Source: Planctomycetales bacterium (GTDB lineage: Bacteria > Planctomycetota > Planctomycetia > Planctomycetales > Planctomycetaceae). Taken from it: a stretch of DNA of 64,000 nucleotides. The translations under genes were made by a program, and so were the position numbers. Every line of letters begins with the position of its first letter. Within the stretch, counting starts at the first letter, position 1. Below are positions 8,912 to 18,655 of the stretch, piece after piece. The stretch covers positions 1 to 64,000 of the forward strand of contig JAPLOA010000051.1 of the NCBI GenBank assembly GCA_026400835.1, given 5' to 3'. The notes below the pieces were generated by a model. It had not been told where the DNA came from. It ran no database searches and saw only the letters and a program-made list of their open reading frames with translations.

Positions 8912-10354
8912 ATGGCCAATCCAGCCCGTCGGACGGTTTCCATGTGTCCCGGTCCTGTTTCGCGGAGAAGCGTTCTGGAAGCTGGATCGTTGGGCCTCGG
9001 GATGCTGGGTCTTAGCGACATCCTGCGCCTCAAAGCTGCAGCGGCAGAAACATCGTCCCGAAAAACCGCAAAAGACGATACCTCGATCATTTTCATCTGG
9101 TTGCCGGGCGGGCCGCCGCATATGGAAATGTATGACATGAAGCCGGATGCGCCGGAGGAGTATCGAGGACTCTTCAAACCGGTGCCGACGAACGTCAAAG
9201 GGATCGACGTCTGCGAGCTGCTGCCACTGCATACGAAGTGTGCTGATCGATACACGATCGTGCGTTCGGTGGCTCATGAGTTTGCCGACCATGGCGGCGG
9301 TCATAAACGATTTCTCACCGGCCGCATGCCTGCTCGCCCCGACGGCTTCGTCAACGACGCGCCGGCTGTGGGTTCGATTGTGGCGAAGTGCCGCGAGTAT
9401 TATGCCACAGGCCTGCCAAACTACATCTCAGGAACAGAACCCGGCCGAGCCGGCGTGGATGTTTACAGTTTTGGTGCGGCGTATCTTGGTCCTTCTTACA
9501 CACCGTTCAATGTTCCCGGAGATCCCAGCGAAGCCGGGTTCTCCGTTAAAAACCTTTCAGTCGATCAATCGGCTTCAGAACGGCTTGATGACCGCACTTC
9601 GCTGCTGAAAGGTTTCGATCGACTGCGACGGAGTGTTGATGACAGCGGCGTCATGAACGCGATGGATCAGTTCAATCAGCAGGCATTGACGATGCTGACC
9701 AGCGACCAGGCTCGCAATGCGTTCGATCTGTCACAGGAGTCAGATGCTCTGCGAGATCGCTACGGTCGACATGCATGGGGCCAACGGGCCTTGATGGCGC
9801 GGCGCCTTGTCGAAGCGGGCTGCAGTTTCGTGACAATGGTGATGGAGAATCCGTATCAGTCGGGCGTCGAATGGCTGAAGGCCGGAACGTATAACTGGGA
9901 TTCTCATGCGGTGAACTGTGATATCTTCGCAGATGCCAAAGTTCGCTTCCCGATTTATGACCAGGCCGTGACGGCGTTGGTGGAAGACATCTACAATCGA
10001 GGACTCGATCGCAAAGTCATGCTGGTCGTTACGGGCGAATTCGGACGCACTCCGCGTGTAAATTCTCAGACGGGAACTCAGACCGGCGTATCACAACCCG
10101 GCCGCGACCATTGGCCTCAGGCGATGTCCATGCTTCTGGCTGGTGGCGGGATGCGTACCGGGCAAGTTGTTGGTTCGACAAATGCCAAGGGTGAGGAACC
10201 CAAAGAGCGACCTCTGACTCCGAACGATCTCTGGGCCACAGTCTATCGACATCTGGGCATCGACTGGACACAGTCATTTCTCGACCACAGTGGCCGCCCC
10301 ATGCCGATCCTTCCGTTCGGTGATCCGATTTCAGAACTGCTGCCGGTTTCATAG
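8912..10354 (+). CDS. DUF1501 family exported protein (3)
   Basis: A protein of 480 residues. The twin-arginine signal is slightly internal (CPGPVSRRSVLEAGSLGLGM), as in many family members. The core blocks are FIWLPGGPPHMEMYDMKPDAP, VTGEFGRTPRVN and GRDHWPQAMSMLLAGGG. It belongs to the P-G-G-P-P-H-M/E-M-Y-D-M-K-P subgroup, which differs from the Q-S/Y-G-G-P-S subgroup seen at 641 and 3925. The start at 8912 is preferred over GTG/TTG frames further left because AGGTAA lies 8 nt upstream; the longer N-terminus looks non-coding. No DUF1549/DUF1553 partner lies beside it. Function not established. Confidence 0.92.
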   Translation: MANPARRTVSMCPGPVSRRSVLEAGSLGLGMLGLSDILRLKAAAAETSSRKTAKDDTSIIFIWLPGGPPHMEMYDMKPDAPEEYRGLFKPVPTNVKGIDVCELLPLHTKCADRYTIVRSVAHEFADHGGGHKRFLTGRMPARPDGFVNDAPAVGSIVAKCREYYATGLPNYISGTEPGRAGVDVYSFGAAYLGPSYTPFNVPGDPSEAGFSVKNLSVDQSASERLDDRTSLLKGFDRLRRSVDDSGVMNAMDQFNQQALTMLTSDQARNAFDLSQESDALRDRYGRHAWGQRALMARRLVEAGCSFVTMVMENPYQSGVEWLKAGTYNWDSHAVNCDIFADAKVRFPIYDQAVTALVEDIYNRGLDRKVMLVVTGEFGRTPRVNSQTGTQTGVSQPGRDHWPQAMSMLLAGGGMRTGQVVGSTNAKGEEPKERPLTPNDLWATVYRHLGIDWTQSFLDHSGRPMPILPFGDPISELLPVS

Positions 10355-10456
10355 CCAGCTTGGTGTGCCGGCGTTCGCCAGGGCAAACTTGTCACACCCT
10401 ACAGAACACTCAGATTCAACGATTGCTGGCTTAATCTCCGGTTGCGATTCCGGCGA

Positions 10457-11467
10457 TCAAACGTTCTCCACAGATCCTGATCGAGCAGACTTCATCAGAG
10501 CATCACAGACTCGTTGTGTGTTCAATGACAGCATGAGCCATGGATGCTCAATCTGTCGTTCGTGAACAAGGTCGCAGAATGCTTCCACGAGACAGCGTTC
10601 GATTGGTGGGTGTTCATAGACCTGCTGATGAGAAACACCGTTGGCATCATGAATCCAGAAGCGAGGCTTTTCGGGATTCCACGGGCGAGTAAAGTCGTCA
10701 CAGACCAATGCCGCCTGAGAACCTGCAATCTCGATCCAGCGTCGCCGAATTGCCGTAAAACCGCTTTCAAATGAGGCGACTCGATCCCCCGAGAACCACA
10801 TCAAACCGTTCATATGCATGTCGACACTGTCGGAGATATTCTCAGGATTCTGCCACTGAGCTGCAGCAAAAACTCGCTGGGGAACATCATTAAACATCCA
10901 CAGGCTGGCGCCCACGCAGTACCAGCCGACATCAAGCAGGCTGCCTCCGCCCAGATCCTTCGAGAATCTCACATTGTCTGCCGCGAGAACGTTTCCGGGA
11001 AAAGTGAATGCGGAGGTAACTTGAAGTAGTTCTCCCACGGAGCCATTCTCCGCCAGCGTCTTCATTTCTCTCGCGCGGGACGTGTGGTACCACATCGTTC
11101 CGTCCAGCAGCACGATCTGATGTCGTTTGGCTGCGTCGATCATTTGTTTGGCTTGTTCGGCCGAAACGGCCAGCGGCTTTTCGCAGAGAATATGCTTTCC
11201 GGCAGCAGCCGCCTGCAGGGCATATTCGCAGTGCAGAGATGCGGGCAGCGGGATGTAAACGGCGTCGATATCGGGAGAATGAAGGACCTCGGCGTAGCTG
11301 CCAAAAGCCTGAGGAATCTGCAGTTCATCCGCAAATTTCTGTGCTCGCCCCTTATCGCGGCTTCCCACCGCAACAACTTCCGCGGCCGCCGACGCCTGCA
11401 AATGAGGAGTCACGGATTTGGCGATACGAGCCGTCCCCAAAATCCCGAACCTGAGTTTGTTGTTCAC
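10457..11467 (-). CDS. Gfo/Idh/MocA family NAD(P)-dependent oxidoreductase
   Basis: A protein of 336 residues. The N-terminal Rossmann fold begins KLRFGILGTARIAKSVTPHL. The conserved G-K-H-I-L-C-E-K-P motif lies near residue 95, with the lysine thought to take part in catalysis in this family, followed by a C-terminal alpha/beta domain with GGGSLLDVGWYCVGASLWM. There is no signal peptide, so it is cytoplasmic. The GTG at 11467 is chosen because the frame further upstream runs into the divergent hydrolase gene, and because the Rossmann strand then starts at residue 4. The substrate is probably a sugar or sugar derivative; the sequence does not say which. Confidence 0.88.
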   Translation of the reverse strand: MNNKLRFGILGTARIAKSVTPHLQASAAAEVVAVGSRDKGRAQKFADELQIPQAFGSYAEVLHSPDIDAVYIPLPASLHCEYALQAAAAGKHILCEKPLAVSAEQAKQMIDAAKRHQIVLLDGTMWYHTSRAREMKTLAENGSVGELLQVTSAFTFPGNVLAADNVRFSKDLGGGSLLDVGWYCVGASLWMFNDVPQRVFAAAQWQNPENISDSVDMHMNGLMWFSGDRVASFESGFTAIRRRWIEIAGSQAALVCDDFTRPWNPEKPRFWIHDANGVSHQQVYEHPPIERCLVEAFCDLVHERQIEHPWLMLSLNTQRVCDALMKSARSGSVENV

Positions 11468-11575
11468 ATCGATGGTCCCTGTGGTTGAACGAAGCAGACG
11501 CTGGATTGTAGGGTGTGTGTCGCCCGGGAACAGACAACCCCGAAATTCCTCTGCATTAACCGCTGATGGTCTCTC

Positions 11576-12394
11576 ATGTTCGATCAATTAAAACGACTCT
11601 TCGGCAGCGATTCCACACAGGATCAGACCACCGCGGCTCCGCAACCGGATGAACGCGATTGTCTGAAGCAATGGACGACCGAGTCACTGGACGGTCGACG
11701 TGTCGACATATTCGTTCCATCGGGAAACGTTCCCCCCAGCGCTGTCGTGTTGTTTCTGCACGGACATGGTCGCATCATGCTGAACGACAACACTGTCTTC
11801 AGTAATCTTTTTCAACAGCACGGTCTTGCTGCGGTTTGTCCGGATGGCGGACACAGTTGGTGGCTGGATGTGGTCTGTGAAGATTTTCATCCCGAGATGA
11901 CAGCTCAGAATTGGCTACTGGATTCTGTCGTTCCGTTTATCGAACAACGGTTCGGTGTTCAACCGCCGCAAATTCCGTTGTTGGGAATCAGTATGGGCGG
12001 TCAGGGAGTGTTGCAGTTGGCCTTTCGACAGGCGTCGAACTTTCCCATTGTGGCGGCGATTTCTCCAGCAGTGGATTTCTTTCAGCTTTACGGTTCCGGG
12101 ATTCCTCTGGACACCATGTTTCCGGATGCCGAGGCAGCTCGACAGGCGACTGTCGTTTTGAACCTGCATCCGCTGGCGTGGCCACGGCATCAGTTCTTCT
12201 GTTGTGATCCCCAGGATCATGAATGGTTCGACGGGGCCGCTCGCCTGGGAATGAAGCTGTCGTCATCGGGAATTCTGCATGAGCGAGATCTGGAAACCAC
12301 TGGCGGCGAACACTCGTGGGAGTACTTCAATCGCATGGCCCCGATCTGCATGAAGCATATCACGGACAGCCTGCGAAAGATTGAGCAGGCCTAG
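11576..12394 (+). CDS. alpha/beta hydrolase (esterase, S-formylglutathione hydrolase-like)
   Basis: A protein of 272 residues. The fold shows L-F-L-H-G-H-G (oxyanion region, ~60-65), nucleophile serine in L-L-G-I-S-M-G-G at about 139, a likely acid in C-C-D-P-Q-D-H-E-W, and the histidine in G-G-E-H-S-W-E-Y-F near the C-terminus. The order and the H-S-W-E-Y ending resemble the EstD/S-formylglutathione-hydrolase branch. No signal peptide. The stop codon TAG lies inside the first bases (CTAG) of a palindromic element starting at 12391, so the last codons of the gene may have been replaced when that element arrived. Substrate unknown. Confidence 0.85.
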   Translation: MFDQLKRLFGSDSTQDQTTAAPQPDERDCLKQWTTESLDGRRVDIFVPSGNVPPSAVVLFLHGHGRIMLNDNTVFSNLFQQHGLAAVCPDGGHSWWLDVVCEDFHPEMTAQNWLLDSVVPFIEQRFGVQPPQIPLLGISMGGQGVLQLAFRQASNFPIVAAISPAVDFFQLYGSGIPLDTMFPDAEAARQATVVLNLHPLAWPRHQFFCCDPQDHEWFDGAARLGMKLSSSGILHERDLETTGGEHSWEYFNRMAPICMKHITDSLRKIEQA

Positions 12395-12511
12395 TGCTTT
12401 GTCAGTGATGAATTGAGGAATGGTCAGCGGGCGAGACGCCCGCGCTCCGGGAGCGCGGACGTCTCGTCCGCTTGAGCTCAACTCCTCAAACGACCGTTGA
12501 CGAAGCACTAG
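12391..12511. repeat. 121-bp palindromic MITE-like element
   Basis: The ends are inverted repeats: CTAGTGCTTTGTCA at 12391-12404 and TGACGAAGCACTAG at 12498-12511, one mismatch. The match continues inward with gaps (G-A-G-G-A blocks), and the centre is a strong hairpin built on GAGACGCCCGCGCTCC and GGGAGCGCGGACGTCTC. The whole unit can fold on itself. It has no coding capacity. Its first bases supply the stop codon of the upstream hydrolase gene. It sits between convergent genes, where it could also act as a terminator. Confidence 0.7.
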
Positions 12512-12601
12512 CAAACGACCAGCATTTCGGGCGGCCACTGGAGCCGATGGGGTGGCGTCCTTCCGAAGTCGATGTGGTGTGTCCGTATAGAGTTCTGCAG
12601 G

Positions 12602-14188
12602 CTATCGAGATCGCGACGTCAGGCGAAACAAGGGCGGGGTTTCGCCAAGTCCGCGTTGCAGCGATGACGCGGGGATACCGCGAAAGACGAAGGCCAGATC
12701 GACCAGCATCTCGGGCATATCTCCGTAGTAGACATGGCCAGAATCGAACCAGCCACTTTCGGCAGTCGACGCATCCACCAGCTCGTACAATTTCGCCTCA
12801 GCTCCCTGCCGCGAGAACTCATTGAGCAGCCCTAACGGTTCAAAGCCGTTCACGGATTTTGAAAGCTTCAGAGCCTTATCCTGCCTGGACGCATACACCG
12901 TAAATCGTCGGCTGAAACCTCGCAGGCGCTTGCCAGATGATTTAACAAACCCCTTTGCATCCAGATCCGGAGCTGCCATAACAACCTGATCAAAGAATCT
13001 CGGCGGATCCCCCTTTTTGCCGTTGCGATCAGCAATCGTCTTCAATGCTTCGGTGAGAATAAAACTGCCCATGCTGTGAGCCACCAGATGGACTCGCTTT
13101 GCACCGGACAAGCGACTGATATTCTCGATGACGGCAATCAGATCTTCATCGGACTCCTCCGCGCGACGCAGATCCTTCAAATAGTTGGCTCGTTCCTGGA
13201 TCCCTTCCAGGTCACTCCCGGCTGGCCAACTGAAGAACATCGCCGGCCCCTGATAGTTCATGTCATAGGACATCTGCGCAGTACGTCTGGCGGCATCTCG
13301 AAAGGTGGCACAATAGCCATGCACGAAGAGCATAAGCTGGCGATTGGGTGAGGCGTCGACTTTCGTTCTCAATGCCATCCAGAAATCTGCATCCGGCAGA
13401 CGCTGAATTTCCATCAGCACCACATGCTTCTGAGGGTCCTGAGTAAACTCAAGTGACCAGACTGACGGCTCGGGTAGTGTTCCGGGCGTTCGTTTGTAGG
13501 GAATGCTGACCTCGCAGACACCATAGGACAGATCTCCAGGCTCGTCACCGAAGAACAGGTCGGGATCCTTCAACGCGATGGCTGCCGCGGAGGGCTCACG
13601 ATTGGTCGCGAAGTAAACGAGTTCGGATGAGAACCCTTTGTGCTTCTGAGAGACGCCATCCCGTTGAATAACCGTTTTGCTGGTGACGGCAGATTGAGCA
13701 GAAGCATTCGCCTTTCGATCGGGAGTGACAGGCACTGAGCCGGCCGGCATTGGTGTCGGCGGTGGCGGTGATGCGGATGCCCCACCGTTACCCGTTTCGG
13801 CGGTGTTCGCCGCAACAGGATCCTCAGAGCTCGGTTCCTCGTCAGTCATTGGTTGCTCGAATTCACTCCCCGAAGGGTCAACGCTGCTTTCGGTGGACTC
13901 GATCACGCCGTCGCGTGGTTCTGATTCAGGCTGGTCCGAATCTTCAGGTTTCTTCTTTGGCGGCACTTTTGGAAGAGATGTGTCTGAAGATCCGACTTGG
14001 CGCATGTCCGAGGGAAGATCGGCGATCTGTTGCTCGGGAAATTCTTCCGTCGACTGTGCTTCCACTGGTGACGACTGGGCGGTTGTTCCATCGGCCTCGG
14101 GGGCATGTTGCGGCTGGGAACCGCAGCCCGCCGCGAACAGCATCATGATCAGCGACATCGAAAATGAAAGAGCGCGTTGATCTGGCAT
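12602..14188 (-). CDS. DUF900-type alpha/beta hydrolase lipoprotein
   Basis: A protein of 528 residues. The signal ends SLIMMLFAAGCGS, so it is a lipoprotein with Cys at 22. Residues ~30-190 are low-complexity (Pro, Ser, Glu, Thr), probably a flexible linker from the membrane. The catalytic part begins with the DUF900 hallmark V-Y-F-A-T-N-R, continues with MLFVHGYCATFRDAARR, PAMFFSWPAGSDLEG and the nucleophile motif V-A-H-S-M-G-S-F. A conserved M-A-A-P-D-L-D-A follows. The ATG at 14188 is preferred because AAGGA lies 9 nt upstream; the longer frame adds 41 unrelated residues. Family members are esterase/lipase-like enzymes of mostly unknown substrate. Confidence 0.85.
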   Translation of the reverse strand: MPDQRALSFSMSLIMMLFAAGCGSQPQHAPEADGTTAQSSPVEAQSTEEFPEQQIADLPSDMRQVGSSDTSLPKVPPKKKPEDSDQPESEPRDGVIESTESSVDPSGSEFEQPMTDEEPSSEDPVAANTAETGNGGASASPPPPTPMPAGSVPVTPDRKANASAQSAVTSKTVIQRDGVSQKHKGFSSELVYFATNREPSAAAIALKDPDLFFGDEPGDLSYGVCEVSIPYKRTPGTLPEPSVWSLEFTQDPQKHVVLMEIQRLPDADFWMALRTKVDASPNRQLMLFVHGYCATFRDAARRTAQMSYDMNYQGPAMFFSWPAGSDLEGIQERANYLKDLRRAEESDEDLIAVIENISRLSGAKRVHLVAHSMGSFILTEALKTIADRNGKKGDPPRFFDQVVMAAPDLDAKGFVKSSGKRLRGFSRRFTVYASRQDKALKLSKSVNGFEPLGLLNEFSRQGAEAKLYELVDASTAESGWFDSGHVYYGDMPEMLVDLAFVFRGIPASSLQRGLGETPPLFRLTSRSR

Positions 14189-14272
14189 CGAGTTCAATCC
14201 TTTGACGGTCGATGGCTTGGACTCCTGGTGAACTGGAAATGCTGGGCTCTTGATTATCTGTCGCGTTGTGTT

Positions 14273-14298
14273 CTCGTTTAACGGCAAGCCGCAGGCGA
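14273..14298. repeat. REP-like sequence, family also found at 53698
   Basis: The sequence CTCGTTTAACGGCAAGCC and the following GCAGGCGA recur, inverted and with one change, at 53698-53722. Single REP-like half-unit upstream of the DUF900 gene. Confidence 0.5.
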
Positions 14299-14733
14299 CT
14301 GTTCTCCTCAAGTTTTTAGACTTGCAGTATACTTAAGCCCCCGTATTTCTCGAAGCCCGGTTTCCGATGGAAATGCCTGCCGAACTACACGAACCTGACA
14401 ACATGGGCCCGAGCATTGGGCACCTTTCACTATACCGCAATTCCTGCGATGACTCCGATCCTGATGCTCTGAGATGTGCTCCCACGATTCACCTCAGAAA
14501 AGGGATCGTTTCCGGCAGAAGCAGCATTTAAAGCCGACAAGAATGCCACTCAAATTACAGAGCCATCCCGTCATGCCATAACCCTCCACTCGACCAAAAA
14601 TTCAGTTGCCATGCCGTGGCCCCGTGAGATGTGACCGGGTTGCAGCGGATGCGTGATGCGAATTGACCATGGGTGAATCGGAGGGTAAGCTTGGAAGTTC
14701 AGGCTCCGAACGAAGTTTACCTGAGATGTGGTT
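14299..14733. other. intergenic, no gene seen
   Basis: About 430 nt between the DUF900 gene and the small ORF at 14734. No convincing frame, hairpin or RNA gene was seen on either strand. Confidence 0.35.
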
Positions 14734-14949
14734 ATGGAAGCAAAGAAATCACCGAAGTATAAAGATCCAATGAAGGACAAGAGTTCTGCGATTCGGCGGG
14801 TAATCAAACGAATGCCGACAGCAAACGTGAACGAAGTCGTGGCCGCTCAATGGATTGAAGCCATCAGGATTGCACAGCCATTCCTGAAGTCAACGGGAAA
14901 CGTCGAAAATGCGATTGTCCTGCTGAATGCCCCGGACGCTAAAGACTAA
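14734..14949 (+). CDS. small hypothetical protein (71 aa)
   Basis: A lysine-rich start (EAKKSPKYKDPMKDKSSAIR) followed by a more regular amphipathic part (NEVVAAQWIEAIRIAQPFL, ...NVENAIVLLNAPDAKD). The composition looks like a real small soluble protein rather than a shadow frame. There is a GTG two codons upstream as an alternative start, and no clear Shine-Dalgarno sequence. No family recognised. It sits 80 nt before the cytochrome operon on the same strand but is probably separate. Confidence 0.45.
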   Translation: MEAKKSPKYKDPMKDKSSAIRRVIKRMPTANVNEVVAAQWIEAIRIAQPFLKSTGNVENAIVLLNAPDAKD

Positions 14950-15031
14950 TGATGTGTCGGAAGCGCCCGTCACAGAGCCGAGATGCCTGAGCCTTTTTTG
15001 TTCCTGTATTGTTCTTGTCGAGTGACTGTTG

Positions 15032-17152
15032 ATGAATGCTACCTTCGACTTGTTGGCCCGACGTTACTGTCGACGCTTACCCATTTCCAGCCTGTTCGCG
15101 GCGATAGGGATTGCTGTGTCGAGTGGCATGCTCGTCCACGTTCAGGCGGACGAACATGAAAAGAAGGTCGAGAGCTGGAAGAAGACGTACGAGGAAGAGA
15201 TTCTGCCAATCGTGGAAGCTCGCTGCGTGCAATGTCACCGCGGGGACAAAATCGAAGGAGAGTTTGACTTTGGCAAATTCCCCAATGGGCAGGCTGCAGC
15301 TGATGCCGGTGATGCGTGGGAACGAGTGGCGAAGCGGATTCGCCTGAATGAAATGCCTCCACAGGGAAGTCCCGGCCTGAGCGATGAACAGAAGGGCCAG
15401 TTTCACCGGTGGGTCGATTCAAGACCGAATCAGGATCTGTGCAAACAACTGGCCTCGGAAGAAACGCAAAGCTGGTATCGCGGTTTTGTGATGAGCCGTC
15501 GGCTGACTCAGACGGAGTATCGGAACGCCATACGAGATATCGTCGGGGTTCCTCTGCAGCCCGATGAAGAACCGCCATCCGACGGCGCTGGCGGAGAAGG
15601 CTTCGACACTGTCGGGGATGCTCTGTTCACCTCCACGATTCATCTCGAATCATACCTTGCGATTGCCGATCGAGTGATCGAAGACGCACTGCCTGACGCG
15701 CAGACTTCTGACGATCCCGCTAAAGCTGCGATTCGTAATCGCCTGTTGATCGTGTTTCCGCAATCATTGCAGTCGGAATCATCAAGGAGCGATGCCGAGG
15801 CAGCCGCAGAAATTATTGCTCAGTTCGCACGACGAGCCTGGCGGCGGCCGGTCACTGACGACGAGAAACTGCGATTGATGCAGCTGTATGAAGCATCGAC
15901 TGATCGCGGTCGCGGTTTTCTGGCATCCGTACGAGAACCTCTGAAGGCTGTGCTGGTGTCGCCGCATTTTCTGTTCGTCGTGGAAACAGAACCGGACGCA
16001 AACGGAGTGATTCGCCTGACTCCGCACCAGATCGCAACCCGCCTCGCCTTATTCATCTGGTCATCAATACCCGACGAGGAACTTTTGCAGGTCGCTGATA
16101 CCGAAGCGATCCTGAACGATGATCAGATTCGCCTCCAGGTTCGGCGAATGTTGGCAGATCCAAAGTCGCGGGCTTTGGGTGAAAACTTCGGACTGCAATG
16201 GCTGGGCCTGAGAGGCTTCGGCGAAGTTCATCCGGATGGAGAACTGTTCCCGGAGTATGCCGAGACGCTTGCATCCGACCTGCGTGAAGAAGCTGTACGG
16301 TTTGTCGCTCATGTCTTCCAACAGAACCGACCTTTGACAGATCTGGTAGCGGCCGATTATGTATTTGTGAATGGTCGCCTCGCTCAGCATTATCAGATTG
16401 ATCTTCCCGCGGAGAGTGCATGGCAAATGGTTTCTGTGCCGGATGGTCGTCGAGGTGGTGTTGTGACGTTGGGAAGCGTGCTGACGGCAACGTCGTATCC
16501 TCGCCGCACAAGTCCCGTTCTGAGAGGCCGCTGGATTCTGGAAGAAGTTCTGGGCTCAACCGTGCCAGCGCCTCCACCGAACGTTCCGGCTCTGGAAGAG
16601 AATACTGCCAGTACGGAAGGCCTGACGCTTCGGCAACGGCTTGATCTGCATCGCCAAAAGGCGGAATGCGCTTCGTGCCATGACCGGATGGATCCTTTGG
16701 GCTTTGGCCTCGAGAATTTTGACGGGATCGGACGCTGGCGAGACATAGACAATGGGCAGCCGATCGACAATGCGGGCAAGTTGCCTTCCGGAGATTCTTT
16801 CTCGGGGCCAAACGAACTCAAGTCCGTGCTGATGACACGCAGCGGAGAATTCCAGCAGCATTTCGTCCGTAAACTTCTGGGCTTCGCACTGGGACGCGAA
16901 CTGAATAAGTTCGACCAGTGCATTATGGAGGCATGTCTCAAAAAGCTGAGTGAGAATGAACTCAAAAGCCAGATCCTGATCGAAGAAATCGCTTTGAGTT
17001 ATCCGTTCCAGTACCGATACCATAAACAGCCAACTGAGGCTCCGGAGCCACCAACGACCAGCCAGGTTCTGTTTGATCGGCTGGAGCAGATTGCCCGGAA
17101 GGCGAACGCACTAAAAAAACAGGCCGATGCCCTGCAGGAATCCAAACCATGA
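15032..17152 (+). CDS. DUF1587/1592/1588/1585-type diheme cytochrome protein
   Basis: A protein of 706 residues with signal peptide. The order is: N-terminal cytochrome-like segment with haem motif C-V-Q-C-H near residue 67, the DUF1587 block SRRLTQTEYRNAIRDIVG, the DUF1595/DUF1592 region (RRAWRRPVTDDEKLRLM ... SPHFLFVVE ... RLALFIWSSIPDEEL), the DUF1588 block GRRGGVVTLGSVLTATSYP, a second C-A-S-C-H followed by R-M-D-P-L-G-F-G-L-E-N-F-D, and a DUF1585 end. These proteins are always found with DUF1552 proteins in planctomycetes and verrucomicrobia. The ATG at 15032 replaces an in-frame TTG one codon earlier. It overlaps the DUF1552 gene by 4 nt (ATGA), so the two are coupled. The biochemical role of the pair is unproven. 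Confidence 0.93.
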   Translation: MNATFDLLARRYCRRLPISSLFAAIGIAVSSGMLVHVQADEHEKKVESWKKTYEEEILPIVEARCVQCHRGDKIEGEFDFGKFPNGQAAADAGDAWERVAKRIRLNEMPPQGSPGLSDEQKGQFHRWVDSRPNQDLCKQLASEETQSWYRGFVMSRRLTQTEYRNAIRDIVGVPLQPDEEPPSDGAGGEGFDTVGDALFTSTIHLESYLAIADRVIEDALPDAQTSDDPAKAAIRNRLLIVFPQSLQSESSRSDAEAAAEIIAQFARRAWRRPVTDDEKLRLMQLYEASTDRGRGFLASVREPLKAVLVSPHFLFVVETEPDANGVIRLTPHQIATRLALFIWSSIPDEELLQVADTEAILNDDQIRLQVRRMLADPKSRALGENFGLQWLGLRGFGEVHPDGELFPEYAETLASDLREEAVRFVAHVFQQNRPLTDLVAADYVFVNGRLAQHYQIDLPAESAWQMVSVPDGRRGGVVTLGSVLTATSYPRRTSPVLRGRWILEEVLGSTVPAPPPNVPALEENTASTEGLTLRQRLDLHRQKAECASCHDRMDPLGFGLENFDGIGRWRDIDNGQPIDNAGKLPSGDSFSGPNELKSVLMTRSGEFQQHFVRKLLGFALGRELNKFDQCIMEACLKKLSENELKSQILIEEIALSYPFQYRYHKQPTEAPEPPTTSQVLFDRLEQIARKANALKKQADALQESKP

Positions 17153-18537
17153 AAGTACTAAACCTGATCCCTCAGAGATCTTCAAGGCGTAGAATGCTCA
17201 GGGGTTGCGGAGCCATTCTCGGTTTGCCATGGATGGAATCCGCAATTCCCCGCACGCTTCGCGCTGAGGACAAGGCTGCGGAATCAGCGACCGGAGTTCC
17301 CGCTGGTCGACCTCCGGTTCGCTCGGCGTTCATCTATTTCCCCAACGGCGTGTGGGAGAAATCATGGACACCTGAAAAGTCTGGTCGCGACTACGAGTTG
17401 AGCCCCACCCTTCAGCCACTGGCGGAGGTGAAGGACGACGTTCTGGTTCTGACCGGGCTGGATAAAAAGCATAGCCACGGAGGCGACGGGCACTATGCAA
17501 AGACGGCCAATTTTTTGACCGGGATGCCCGTCACAAAAACCACAGGCAAGAACATCAGCAGTGGAGGCATCTCTGTTGACCAACTGATGGCTCAACACAC
17601 CAGCCAGTTTACGCCACTGCCGTCACTTGAACTGGGCACGGAGCCTGTGATCAGTGGCATCGACAGCAACGTGGGTTACACGCGGCTGTATGGTTCGCAT
17701 GTCTCGTGGCAATCTCCAACGCGCCCGGTGGCCAAGGAGATTAATCCACGTCTGGTCTACGAACGCCTGTTTGGTCAACGAGTCTCCAACGATCCCGCTC
17801 GATCAGAGTCTTACCGCAATCTACTGGATTTCGTGCTTGAGGATGCTCGTCAACTCCGTCCGCGTTTGGGACGTGATGACCAGTTCAAGATGGACGAGTA
17901 TCTGGACTCGGTCCGCGCGGTGGAGAGGCGAATTGAATTTTCTATGCAGCAGAAGCCACGAGACTGGCAGCCATCAGTGGCTCTGGCCGAAACAATGCCT
18001 CCCCGTCCCGGTGTTCCGGCGGATTTTCGCGAGCATATCGCGATTATGCTGGACCTGATGGTGCTGGCGTTTCAAACGGATTCAACGCGAGTCGCTTCGA
18101 TGATGTTTGCGAACGATGTCTCGGGCCGCAATTTTTCGTTTGTTGAAGGCGTCAGTGGCAGCCATCACGAACTCTCGCATCACGAGAATAATCAAGCCAA
18201 GATCGCGCAGTACGAACGAATCAATCGTTGGCATGTCGAACAGTTTGCAGGCATGGTTAAGAAGCTGAAATCAATTCCGGAAGGCGACGGCACGCTTCTG
18301 GATAACTGCATGATTCTGTTCGGGTCCAGTATTTCGGATGGCAATCGCCATGACCCCGATAATCTGCCGGTTCTGCTTGGCGGTCACGGCGGTCGAACTC
18401 TGCAATCTGGTCAGCATCTTCAGTCAAAGGGAAATGTGCCGCTGTGCAATCTGTATGTTTCGATGCTGGATCGCATGGGCGTTGAAGTCGAACAGTTCGG
18501 TGACAGCACAAAGCGGCTGCTGGATCCGGCGGGCTAA
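17149..18537 (+). CDS. DUF1552 family exported protein
   Basis: A protein of 462 residues. The N-terminus SSRRRMLRGCGAILGLPWME has an arginine pair before a short hydrophobic region, as in Tat-exported DUF1552 proteins. Typical blocks are A-F-I-Y-F-P-N-G-V-W, then L-T-G-L-D and the H-S-H-G-G-D-G-H-Y-A region, and late G-S-S-I-S-D-G-N-R-H-D-P-D-N-L-P-V-L-L-G. DUF1552 replaces DUF1501 as the partner of DUF1592-type cytochromes. Start overlaps the stop of the previous gene (ATGA), which fixes it. Function unknown. Confidence 0.93.
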   Translation: MKVLNLIPQRSSRRRMLRGCGAILGLPWMESAIPRTLRAEDKAAESATGVPAGRPPVRSAFIYFPNGVWEKSWTPEKSGRDYELSPTLQPLAEVKDDVLVLTGLDKKHSHGGDGHYAKTANFLTGMPVTKTTGKNISSGGISVDQLMAQHTSQFTPLPSLELGTEPVISGIDSNVGYTRLYGSHVSWQSPTRPVAKEINPRLVYERLFGQRVSNDPARSESYRNLLDFVLEDARQLRPRLGRDDQFKMDEYLDSVRAVERRIEFSMQQKPRDWQPSVALAETMPPRPGVPADFREHIAIMLDLMVLAFQTDSTRVASMMFANDVSGRNFSFVEGVSGSHHELSHHENNQAKIAQYERINRWHVEQFAGMVKKLKSIPEGDGTLLDNCMILFGSSISDGNRHDPDNLPVLLGGHGGRTLQSGQHLQSKGNVPLCNLYVSMLDRMGVEVEQFGDSTKRLLDPAG

Positions 18538-18655
18538 ACCGCCAGCAGCATGCTCTCGCTATTTCGATGAACGTAGATTCCAGACCGTCAGTTGATTCAA
18601 ATACCAGCAGGTCGTGCCGCTGATAGCGGCATGATCAGAGTTCTCTTCAACCGCT

